Shown here one piece after another: positions 22,705-33,647 of a stretch of 64,000 nt of DNA. Below the pieces are notes generated by a model. The model had not been told where the DNA came from. It saw only the letters and a program-made list of their open reading frames with translations, and made no database searches. The translations under genes and the position numbers were made by a program. The DNA is taken from contig BDDD01000919.1 in assembly GCA_001972305.1 (NCBI GenBank), positions 401,715-465,714 on the forward strand, read 5' to 3'. How positions within the stretch are numbered: the stretch's first letter is position 1; each line of letters starts with the position of its first letter. The stretch comes from Cephalotus follicularis. Its lineage: Eukaryota > Streptophyta > Magnoliopsida > Oxalidales > Cephalotaceae.

Positions 22705-23772
22705 ATGGCAAACATTGAAAATCGAAAATTCATTGCCCTTGATATTTCTGGAAAGAATTATTTATCTTGGGTACTTGATGTGAAACTGCATTTGAGTGCT
22801 AAGAAATTAAGATACACAATGGAGGAAGAAAATGCAGCAACAAATGAGGAACGCGTCACTGCATTGATTTTCTTAAGGCATCATATTGATGATGGCCTGA
22901 AATATGAGTATCTAACTGTTGAAAATCCACTTGAATTATGGCAAAACCTAAATGATAGGTTTGAGCACTTGAAAGCTGTTGTACTACCAAAGGCATTGAA
23001 TGATGGGTCACAGCTACGATTTCAGGATTTTAAAACAGTTTCGGAATATAATTCCACGTTGTTTAAAATCGTATCACAATTAAAGATCTGTGGTGAAGTT
23101 ATCACCGAGGATATGTTGCTGGAGAAAATATATCGAACATTTCATGTATCCAGTGTGTTACTGCAACAACAGTATAGGTTGCACGGGTTCAAGAAATATC
23201 GTGAACTAATTGGATTTCATCTTATTGCGGAGCAAAATAATGAATTACTCCTGCAAAATCATGACAGTCGTCCAACTGGTTCAGCCAATTTACCAGAGGT
23301 AAATGCAACTTCGTTAGATTTTGGAGGACAAGGAAGAGGGCGTGGACGAGGACGTGGAAGAGGACGTGACAATGGAAGAAATCAAAATTTCTTGGGACCA
23401 CGTAATAATAATAGCATGAAATGGCAAAATCTGGATACAAGACAACGTCAAAAGTGGCGCAATCCTGGACAATTTAGCAATGCTGGACAAGCCCAAAGTA
23501 AAAAGGGTAATTGTAATCGATGTGGTATGGAAGGTCATTGGTACCATGCTTATCGCACAGTGAAGTATTAGGTAGACTTGTACCAAGCTTCTTTAAAAGA
23601 GAAAGGCAAACAAGTTGAAACAAATTTTATCGGTCATTGTAATCCTTTGGAAATTACACAATCAGACCTTGTTTCAATGGGTACAACTCATTTAGACATT
23701 GCTGATTTCTTAACTGATCCAAATGAGAAAATGGACCAAGTGATTGCCGACGAAGACTTCCATCTCGGTTGA
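22705..23772 (+). pseudogene. gag: Copia gag of the split element, one stop
   Basis: Starts MANIENRKFIALDISGKNYL, the usual start of this gag family. It contains LRFQDFKTVSEYNS and a (GR)n stretch near 23330. The zinc knuckle is CNRCGMEGHWYHAY, in which the final Cys has become Tyr. A TAG at 23569 interrupts the frame, which then continues to 23772 with ASLKEKGKQVETNFI. Loss of the knuckle Cys plus the stop argue that this gag no longer packages RNA normally. Confidence 0.9.
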
Positions 23773-23864
23773 TATTGTATGCTATTGTTTTAATGTTTAT
23801 CACTTTTGAAAAAAGTGTTTATAAAGTAATAAATATAACATAGTTATATTTATTAATAACATGT

Positions 23865-25521
23865 GTGTTTTTATCTATAGATCATCATACAATAGATATT
23901 GGAGATATATGCATAGCTGATAGTAAAACAACACACACAATACTTCATAATGAAAAATATTTTTCACATTTAACAATAACAAAGGCTAATGTTGGAACAA
24001 TTTCTGGTACATCAGACCTAATTGAAGGTTCTGGGATGACCAGCTTTGTATTATCAAATACAACACAAATGCGCATCACAGATGCTTTATATTCGACAAA
24101 GTTTAGAAAAAACTTACTTAATTTCAAAGATATTCACATTAATGGTTATCATATTGAAACCACAAATGAAAATGGTAAAGAATATTTTTACATCACTGGT
24201 AATGCTTCCGGCCGAAACCAAATATTGGAGAAACTCCCTAGACTTTCTTCTGGGCTATACATTATGAAAATTAGAGCAATTGAATCTCATAATGTTGTGG
24301 ATTCAAAAGTCATAGACTTAAAAGGGTTCATGATTTGGCATGAACGGCTAGGTCACCCAGGTGTGACAATGATGCGTCGAATAATTGAAAGTTCACATGG
24401 TCATCCACTTAAAAAGCATAAAATGCTATTGAATAATGATAATCATTGCGTTGCTTGTTCGCAAGGAAAACTCATTATAAGACCATTTACAACAAAAGTG
24501 GTTGTAGAATCTCCAAAATTCTTATATAGAATTCAAGGAGATATTTGTGAACCGATTAATCCACCATCTGAACCATTTCAGTATTTCATGGTCTTAATAG
24601 ATGCATCGACAAGATGGTCGCATGTATGCTTACTTTTAACTCGCAATGTTGCATTTGCAAGACTGTTGCCTCAAATAAATAAATTGCGAGCACAATTTTC
24701 AGATCATCCTATAAAGTCTATTCGGCTAGATAATACTGCTGAATTTTGTTTCAAAACATTTGATGAATATTGTATGGCAATAGGAATTGCCATTGAACAT
24801 CCTATTCCTCACGTACACACCCAAAATGGGTTAGCCGAATCTCTTATAAAGAGACTTCAATTGATTGCTCGTCATTTATTGATGAGGTCAAAGTTACCCA
24901 TTTTAGCTTGGGAACATGCGATATTGCATGCTGCGGCTCTTATACGTATAAGACCGACTGCATATCATAAATATTCTCCATTGCAACTTGTTCTTGGTCA
25001 AGAACCAAACATATCACACTTAAGAGTGATTGGATGTGCAATATATGTCCCTATTTCACCTCCTCAGCGGAGCAAGATGGGACCATAACGCAAACTTGGC
25101 GTTTATGTGAGATTTGATTCTCCATCAATTATAAGGTATCTTGAGCCATTAATAGGTGACATGTTTACTGCACATTATGCAGACTATCACTTTGATGAAT
25201 TGGTTTTTCCAGTGTTAGGGGGAGAAAAGATTTTATTGAAAAATGAAAATGAAAATTCATGGAAAGCATCAAGAATACATAATTTTGATCCACGTGCAAA
25301 TGAATGTGAACTACAAGTTCAAAGGATCATTAATTTGTCAAATATTGCTAATCAAATGCTAGATGCATTTAATAATGCTCAAAAAGTGGTAAAATCTTAT
25401 ATACCAGCTGTGAATGCTTCAGCAAGAATTGATACATCTAAAGCTAGTGAAAGATTAATCGATATATCAAAGTCTAAACCACAGTTAAAACGTGGTAGAC
25501 CAATTGGTGCTAAAGATATTG
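23865..25521 (+). pseudogene. pol: Copia pol, part 1: protease and integrase
   Basis: Protease region CIADSKTTHTIL near 23910. Integrase has WHERLGHP and CVACSQGK (HHCC), then RIQGDICEP, IRLDNTAEF (DNG changed to DNT) and HTQNGLAESL for the catalytic triad. A TAA at 25086 breaks the frame, which continues to LKRGRPIGAKDI, where the LTR element at 25522 begins. Reading resumes at 30876 (VPRKRK). Confidence 0.92.
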
Positions 25522-27773
25522 TGTCACGCCCGGACCCAGCCCCGCTGGAATCCGTCGCGCCCGCTACGAGGCCAAGTCTCCCATCAGAGACTCACCTCGT
25601 AGGTTCAGCAGAACAGAGATTCAGAAAATACATTTATAACAGAAAATTTCTTCAAAACATAAAGAAAACAGAAAAGTTTCTTGAAAAACTTGAAAATAAT
25701 TCTAACTCTTAAAATTTTACGAAAATCGGGCATGTAGTATTCATTTATAGGACTATGCCCCCTGTAAAGAAAAACACAGTTTATAAAAACACACTCCCGA
25801 AGGAGGAAACAGTTTGTAATGGGCTCAGCCCTCAACAGACCACACTCCCGAAGGAGGAAACCGTTTATAAAATGGGCTCAGCCCTCAGCAGATCACAATT
25901 TAAACAGAAAACAAGTAATGGGTTAGGCTCTGCCTCAACCGTATTAACAAAACTTAAAACTTGAATAGGGTTCAGCCCTTTTTAAATGAAAATAGAACAG
26001 TTATATAAACATATAAGTAATGCAGAATTTAAAACATTTATGCAATGATGGTATGCATATGTGACTCTGGTAGCATGCTCTTTTTGTGGTCTCACCTCAG
26101 CAGACAGACAGACTCCAGCTGACAAAGCGCAACAGACTAACCTGTCAGAACTAAAAACAGAAAACAGAGGAGATGGTTAGTCCACAGGACTAGTGAGATG
26201 GAACAAAAAGACTTCGCAGAGTTTTGCTCGCATATAAAATATCTTTGTAGAAAAGATATAACAAAATGTAAAACAGCTAAAACAGAATCAAAATACAGCA
26301 TCTGATTTATAAAACAGATATAAACTAACTTCAACAGAATATAAAATCAAAACCGATTTAAAAACCGGTATTTCCAGAAATCAGCAGAAAAACCCAGATC
26401 AGTTCTTTCAAACAGATTTAAATCCTCAGATTTTTCATACATATAAATGTAACAGAGTTTAAACATAAATATATAGAGATGCCATGGGTCTACTAGGTAA
26501 GGTTGATGCCTGGACCCCGTCGGGCTGAACGTCCAGCAGAAATAGTGGCAATGACACCGTCGTGTCAAAGCATCAGAACAGAAGGTCATACACGTGTAGA
26601 CAAGCCTCTCATGGGCATCAGATACATATATATACAATACCGAGACCACCATGCATCTAAACATATTTAACAGATTTCAGAAAACAGAATTTCAGATTTC
26701 AGAATTTCAGAATACAGAGACTCATCCGAGTCATCAAAACAGATTTAAACAGATAGAGGAAATCATTTTCCTCATCATATACAGATATACCAGAAAGTAG
26801 TGTCATAGTATGACTATAGCTGTGCGAGCATTTGAAAACAGTAAATGAAAGTTTCAGACATTAAAAACTTCAATAGATTTCATAACAGAAACAGATTCAG
26901 ATTCATTCAGATACGGAAAACAAAACGTAAAACGTTTCAAACATTCAAACCATTAAAAGAAACTCCATAGTAAAAAGGATAAAGAAAGGCATTCCACTCA
27001 CAGTACAGACGAGCGAGTCCCTCGACTGGTCGCCTCCATGGCCGACCACAAAGGCAGGATCCTCTGCCAACAGACAGACAGACAGATAGCAGACCATCAG
27101 AAGTCAAACAGACAACAGACTATCAGAACTTAAGCATGCACAAAACCGTGCAATGCGTTATGCAATGAAATACGTGCAGATGTCAGAAAACCATATCGAC
27201 CTATCCGATCGACAGAAACAGAAATCAGATTATTAAAAACATCCTTTAAACGTTCATTTTAAACATCCTTTCGAAAATATTAAAGTAAGTCCAAAATCAT
27301 TAAAGCTAGTCCAAGTGGTCGTCCAGGTTATCCAATTCGAGTCATATAAGCAATTTAAGTTCATATCCAACAGAAACAGATACAGAAATGCAGAAAACAG
27401 CGAAAACAGAACTAACGGAACAGAGTTCATAATTTACCGAAAATTGATGAAACTGAGCACCGAGTCAGAATCCCGCAGCGGAACTGGAACGGATCACATC
27501 ACCGCAGAGAACGGAGTCCCAAAACTGTCCGAAATTTCTCGCCGGAGGGTCGCCGGCGCGTGACAGCCACACACGTCGCCTGTCAGCCCCAGAAGTCGCA
27601 TCTGGAGCGCTGGACACCGGGTTATGCAGAAAACCATCAGAATAAAATCGTAAAAATTTAAATAATGCCATGATGCACATCATGAATGTCAGAAAACAGA
27701 TTAACAAACCGACAGACAGACAGAAGCCACGTAGGCTCACAGACACAGACCGTACAAGGACACGGATGTCACA
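25522..27773 (-). repeat. Left (3') LTR of the non-autonomous element
   Basis: About 2.25 kb from TGTCACGCCCGG to ACACGGATGTCACA. It matches the right LTR over about 25522-26305 and again at 27626-27773. It contains two to three tandem units of ACTCCCGAAGGAGGAAAC plus TGGGCTCAGCCCTC (25790-25960). Confidence 0.88.
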
Positions 27774-29289
27774 AACATATCCCCCTTAACAGAATTTCGT
27801 CCTCGAAAGTCGCAGAACTCCAAAGGTTGACAAAACAGAAGATCGAACTCATAGTAACTTTTCCACAATACAGAAATCAGATCATTAAAAACTTTCAACA
27901 ATCGCTTCTATACACATCAGAACCATTTACACATCACTATCAGATTTTGACACCAGAACCAGAAAAGTTTTCCTCTAAGCATAATTCATAAGGTATCTTG
28001 ACTCACAAAATTTTATCAATCAGAAACCTCAAATTCATTCATTAAACAGATCATGTCAAGACCTCAAGTCCTGAATACATATTCTTAACAGACATTTGAT
28101 CATAAATAAAACACTACGAACCTCGACATTACCAGATTCATAACCAGACAGAAACCGCAGAACACTTATAACAACTTGCTCTTATCAAGAGAATCATATC
28201 ACTAGAACTCGTAGCATTTCCATCATCTAGGAACTTCAATTCAACATAAAAATTCAATCATATCAGAACTTTAAACAGATACTAAAGATCTTTAACGGTT
28301 ATCAAATCAACAGAACTCATATTACAATCATCGATATCACATAGGCCTATCGAGAACCCTACGAACATATTACTACTTTACAGATCCTCATTTCCTATCA
28401 TCAAGTCTATCATATAACTTGCAGAGGTTAAAACTAAAGTCATCGAAATGCAACTCAAGTCAAATCAGATCATATAAGTAACCATTAACTTACTTCAAAG
28501 CAAGTCAGAAGAGTCTGTAAACAAAGGATTCTTATAGACCTCAAGGCCATAATACAGATTTATACCCTAATCATGTAGTAACCATCAAGCAGAAAGATTG
28601 AATCCCGAACTTCAATTTAACCTTATTCAAATAACCATACTCATTTTCTCGAGAGACGTTTCTCAATGAACTCCACATTATATCTTCTCGTACCACAATT
28701 TATAAAAGATACACAATCATAAAACTTTCCAGAATGATGGATCAATCAGATCAACTACTCGACGTTTACTGCACAGCAGAACATCACATTCATCAGAATA
28801 TATTGACTCCCAAACATATCCCCCTTAACAGGGAACTCCATCAAACAGAAAATCAGACACTGATCAGAACCTCATCAGAGACTTAATCACAATACCACAA
28901 AACAGATAATCATACTAAAACTCGAACCTTAAAATTTCAGAATTGAACATCTCTATCTTTATAGCCTCAGATATAACCAGTATTTTCAGCAACAGAATCA
29001 GACCTCAAAACATCAGTAGATACTTCAGATCTACCATATCAGAACAGGGGAATAGGGTGTGACACCCTAGCAACAAACTCTATTGCGACAGAGAAATCCA
29101 GAGCAGAAATCTCAGACATCAGAACATTTGGGTCGAGCCCAAACGCAAACTCTTCTACAAGATGATATCACTTGACCACAAGGCATGCTACCACACTTAT
29201 ACCAGAACTCAGAACTGAATGCCTACCAGAAATGCATGAGATGCAGATGAGTCTAGAGAATCAGAAAACCAAAAGCTCTGATACCAAAC
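27774..29289 (-). other. Internal region of the non-autonomous element, no gene
   Basis: About 1.5 kb rich in CAGAA/ATCAGA words. No open frame on either strand resembles gag or pol. A second copy of the PPT-like AACATATCCCCCTTAACAG occurs near 28813, about 1 kb from the one beside the LTR. Confidence 0.7.
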
Positions 29290-30870
29290 GGTCACGCCTG
29301 GACCCAGCCCCGCTGGAATCCGTCGCGCCCACTACTAGGCCAAGTCTCCCATCAGAGACTCACCTCGTAGGTTCAGCAGAACAGAGATTCAGAAAATACA
29401 TTTATAACAGAAAATTTCTTCAAAACATAAAGAAAACAGAAAAGTTTCTTGAAAAACTTGAAAAAAATTCTAACTCTTAAAATTTTACGAAAATCGGGCA
29501 TGTAGTATTCGTTTATAGGACTATGCCCCCTGTAAAAAAAAACACAGTTTATAAAAACACACTCTCGAAGGAGGAAAGAGTTTGTAATGGGCTCAGCCCT
29601 CAACAGACCACACTCCCGAAGGAGGAAACAGTTTATAAAATGGGCTCAGCCCTCAGCAGATCACAATTTAAACAGAAAACAAGTAATGGGTTGTGCTCTG
29701 CCTCAACCATATTAACAAAACTTAAAACTTGAATAGGGTTCAACCCTTTTTAAATGAAAACAGAACAGTTATATAAACATATAAGTAATGCAGAATTTAA
29801 AACATTTATGCAATGATGGTATGCATATGTGACTCTGGTAGCATGCTCTTTTTGTGGTCTCACCTCAGCAGACAGACAGACTCCAGCTGACAAAACGCAG
29901 CAGACTAACCTGTCAGAACTAAAAACAGAAAACAGAGGAGAGGGTTAGTCCACAGGACTAGTGAGATGGAACAAAAAGACTCCGTAGAGTTTTGCTCGCA
30001 TATAAAATATCTTTGTAGAAAAGATATAACAAAATGTAAAACAGCAAAAACAGAATCAAAATACAGCATCTGATTTATAAAANNNNNNNNNNNGGAGCAC
30101 GGATCTGGGGCGCGTTGGGTATGGCGCCGCCGCATTTGGCCGGAACGGCCGCGTTGACCGCGGCTGTCATTCGCCGGCGATCGACGTTCCCGACATCGTC
30201 ACGGGTCGAGGCCGGCACCGTTCGAACGGTCGCAACGCCAGGAGTCCGAATCTGGGCTTGCCTTGCCGTGATGACCACCGGAGACGCTGGAACAAAGGAA
30301 AACGTGGCCGGGAGAGAGAAGCTCACCGGGCCCAAACGACGCGGTTGCCGGCGTAGGGGAGGGGCTCGGCGTGCTCGGGACGATGAGGCGGTCCCATTGG
30401 TACCCTCGCCGGCGTCAGATCGGCACTGACGCCGACGGCAGAAGGCTGCTAGCAGAGAGAGACGGGAGAGAGGAGAGAGAGAGAGGGAGAGATGTGAGAG
30501 AGAGCGGGAGAGATGCGAGAAATGGCAAAAAATGCTAAAAAAACTTGCATTTCTTATAAATATATATAATCTTCACCATAACAGAAAGAGTTTTGTCCAG
30601 AATTTAACCGTTACGGACAGAAATTGGATGTTTAGGACATACCACTTGGCCTATTTTCCGAAATCAGCAGCAGTTTCAGAAAACATCATTTAATTTACAG
30701 AAAAGAAAAATCAATTTCTTATGCAGAAAACCATCAGAATAAAATCGTAAAAATTTAAATAATGCCATGATGCACATCATGAATGTCAGAAAACAGATTA
30801 ACAAACCGACAGAAAGACAGAAGCCACGTAGGCTCACAGACATAGACCGTACAAGGACACGGATGTCACA
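29290..30870 (-). repeat. Right (5') LTR with assembly gap
   Basis: Starts GGTCACGCCTGG (first T lost) and ends GGATGTCACA. Its first 790 bases match the left LTR, then 11 N (30083-30093), then a GC-rich block and an AG-rich run (30094-30520) with no counterpart in the left LTR, and finally the shared terminal part from about 30720. Confidence 0.85.
30083..30093. other. Assembly gap (11 N)
   Basis: Eleven consecutive N. The true missing length is unknown. Left of it the sequence follows the left LTR; right of it the sequence differs. Confidence 1.
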
Positions 30871-32740
30871 TATTGTGCCACGAAAACGAAAGGCAAATAA
30901 GTGTGGTGTACAAAACCCTGATATAGCATTAACAAAAGTAATGTGTTATTTCCAGAACCCACATTGACTTCGGAGAGAGTACAAAGCCCTGACGTGATTG
31001 TGGGATTTCAAAATCAAGAAGTCTCGATTAATTATGCACATAATGAACAAATATGGAATCGAGATGAGATTATAGTTAATGACAAGTTTGCCTATGTCGT
31101 TGCATTGAATATTTCAAATCCTGTTATGGATCATGAACCACAAAGTGTTGAACAATGTCAACAAAGAAATGATTGGCCAAAATGGAAAGATGCAATACAA
31201 GTAGAGTTGCAATCTTTGTCCAAACGAGAAGTATTTGGACCAATAATTCAAATACCAAATGGTGTAACCCTTGTTGGATTCAGATGGATATTTTTTCGAA
31301 AACGAAATGAGAAAAATGAAATTGTGAGATACAAAGCAAGGCTTGTAGCTCAAGAGTTCTCACAGAGACCATGTATTGATTACTAGGAAACATATTCTCC
31401 AGTTATTAATGGAATCACTTTTCGATTCCTAATTAGTATGGTTGCTTCGAAAGGACTTGAAACTCGGCTTATGGACGTAGTAACAACATACTTATATGGA
31501 TAACTTGATAGTGACATATATATGAGAATTCCTGATGGATTTAAAGTTCTTGAATCGAACAAATCTCGCCACATGTATTCAATTAAGCTACAACGTTCGT
31601 TGTATGGATTGAAACAATCTGGTCGAATGTAGTACAATCGACTAAGTGAATATTTAATCAAAGAAGGGTATACAAATGATCAAATATGTCCATATATTTT
31701 TATCAAAAAATCTAACGATGGATTTGCTATTATTGCAGTATATGTGGATGACTTAAATCTTGTAGCTACTTCTGAAGAACTTACAAATATTACGACCTAT
31801 TTAAATGATGATTTTGAAATGAAAGATCTTGGAAAAACAAAATTTTGTCTTGGTATACAGGTGGAGCACATATCATATGGGATATTCATCAATCAATCCA
31901 CATACACTGAAAAGGTTCTTAGTCAATTCAACATGGACAAAGCTTACCCTCTAAGCACTCCAATGGTCGTCCGATCTCTTGCTGTTAAGAATGATCCATT
32001 TCGTCCTCAAGAAAAAGAGGAAGAAATTCTTGGACCTGAAGTCCATTATCTTAGCGCAATTGGAGCACTATTGTATCTTACAAATTGCACAAGACCTGAT
32101 ATTGCATTTTCCGTTAATTTACTAGCAAGATATAGCTCTACACTAATAAGAATGCACTGGAATGAGATTAAACACATAATGCGCTATCTGCGTGGAAGCA
32201 CTGATATGGGTATATTTTATCCAAGAGGAACAAAATCAACATTGATTGGATATGCTGATGCAGGATACTTATCTGATCCACATAAAGCAAGATCACAAAC
32301 CGGTTATGTCTTTACCTTTTGTGACACTGCTATATCATGACGATCAACAAAACAGACAATGACAGCAACTTCTTCGAATCATTCAGAGATCCTTGCAATT
32401 CATGAAACAAGCCAAGAATGTATATGGTTGAGATCAATGATTCAACATATACAAGAATCGTGTGGACTATCTTCGATTAGAAATAATCCCACAGTATTAT
32501 ATGAAGATAATGCTGCTTGTATCACACAACTCAGAGGAGGATATCAAGGGTGATCGAACGAAACATATTTCACCAAAATTCTTCTACACCCATGAGCTTC
32601 AGACAAATGGTGATATTGATGTACAGCAAATCCGATCAAGTGACAATTTAGCGGGTTTATTTACGAAGGCATTACCAGGTACTACATCTAAGAAGCTCGG
32701 GCATAATATTGGGATAAGTCAGATTAAAGATCTTCATTAA
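30871..32740 (+). pseudogene. pol: Copia pol, part 2: RT and RNase H
   Basis: Resumes in the frame left at 25521, shifts frame near 30950, then shows RT: WPKWKDAIQVEL, VGFRWIF, RYKARLVAQEFSQ, a TAG at 31384, a TAA at 31501, SLYGLKQSGRM with a TAG at 31630, and the active site VYVDDLNLVAT at 31738. RNase H follows with LIGYADAGYLSDPHKA, a TGA at 32338, TSSNHSEILAIHE and YEDNAACI, then a frameshift near 32540. Several stops replace Trp or Gln codons, consistent with C-to-T decay. Confidence 0.92.
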
Positions 32741-32884
32741 TACGGTACAAGAACTTATGAAATTTTGCTTCAAGGGGAGACTGTACTATTTTTCCTTTAC
32801 AAATGTTTTTATCCCAATGAGTTTTTCCTAACAAAATTTTAACGAGACAGTCATAGTAATGTAGAATATAAATTCAAGGGGGAG

Positions 32885-33096
32885 TATTGTAAAATTAGGT
32901 AATATTAGTCAAAATTATGTATGAATTACTATTCCAACAACCATAATTAATATTCTAACAATCCCATAAACTCTTATAAATAAGAATGTAATATTAAGAA
33001 AATTAAATAATTCATAATAAAAAATCTCTTATTCTCTCTCAATCTCTCCTTATAGTATAATTTTTAATTATTAGTTAATACTACGCATTTATAACA
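32885..33096 (+). repeat. 3' LTR of the split copia element
   Basis: It follows the purine tract AAGGGGGAG at 32876 and ends TATAACA before the CTAAT duplication. It lies about 550 bases upstream of the eIF4G start codon, in the same orientation. Confidence 0.85.
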
Positions 33097-33101
33097 CTAA
33101 T

Positions 33102-33647
33102 AACAATAGTTGATATATAAACTTGAATAACAAATACTAATTGACGTATAATAAAACAAATAGGGAGAGAGAGTCACAAACGCGCGACTCATTCGATTTC
33201 GATCTCCTAAAAAACCTACAACACCTTTTGACCACAACCTCGCCGGTCACTATTATTATTATTATTTTATTTATTTTTTGGTTATAATTATCTAATCTCT
33301 CTAAATTTACTCTCCTACCAAAACTCACCTTTTTTTAAATTTTTATTTTTGTCTTCTCTCTAATTTATAATTTTTATTCTCTCTCTCTCCATTTCTATAT
33401 TGTGATGACCGCCCAATAAAACCCTAATTTCTCTCTCTACACTCTTCACTTCACAGGTAACCCTTGCTCTCCACCATCAAACCCTAAAAGTAATAATCAT
33501 CCTCATTAAATAGATTAAATTGAATAGCATATTTGAATCAATGTTTTGTGTTTTTTTCTCTAATTGCATTTATATGCGTGATCTGTGTGTGGTTGCAGGA
33601 TATTTGAACCAAAAAAGGGAAATTGGAGGATTTAAGGAAAGGGATAT
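33102..33647 (+). promoter_or_regulatory. eIF4G promoter and 5' UTR: telo-boxes, CT-rich leader, UTR intron
   Basis: Two telo-box motifs AAACCCTAA lie at 33419-33427 and 33479-33487. Telo-boxes are known to be enriched near the starts of plant genes for the translation machinery. CT-rich runs (33378-33390, 33430-33440) suggest the transcription start region. A 5'-UTR intron is likely at 33457-33598 (CAG/GTAACC to TTGCAG/GA). An ATT microsatellite lies at 33250-33285. The region has only about 300 bases between the copia LTR and the leader. Confidence 0.6.

Larger units (their letters stand above)
25522..30870 (-). mobile_element. Non-autonomous LTR element inserted in copia pol
   Basis: It is flanked by a perfect TATTG duplication (25517-25521, 30871-30875). 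The ends are TGTCACGCCC and GGATGTCACA. Orientation is minus: the complement of a primer-binding site (TGGTATCAGAGCT) lies at 29274-29286 next to the right LTR, and the complement of a polypurine tract (ATATCCCCCTTAACAG) follows the left LTR at 27777. The internal region (27774-29289) is only about 1.5 kb and has no retrotransposon domain, so it needed proteins from other elements. The long LTRs and PPT context (GAGGACGAAATTCTGTTAAG) are gypsy-like (inference). Confidence 0.88.
21733..33096 (+). mobile_element. Ty1/copia element (Ale-like?), split by another LTR element
   Basis: Two short LTRs (21733-21959 and 32885-33096) start TATTGTAAAATTAGG and end TTTATAACA. The target duplication CTAAT flanks them (21728-21732 and 33097-33101). 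Inside are gag (22705), protease-integrase (23865) and RT-RNaseH (30871-32740), with the second LTR element at 25522-30870 inserted in pol. The LTRs begin TA rather than TG in both copies, so that change probably preceded integration. Stops in gag, integrase and RT make it non-autonomous. Confidence 0.92.

Noticed and set aside
29274-29286. A tRNA fragment at the LTR edge
   Set aside because: It is the complement of a primer-binding site (TGGTATCAGAGCT) and belongs to the LTR element.
30075-30429. Overlapping GC-rich open frames near the N gap
   Set aside because: They lie inside an LTR, overlap on both strands or run into N, and show no family motif.
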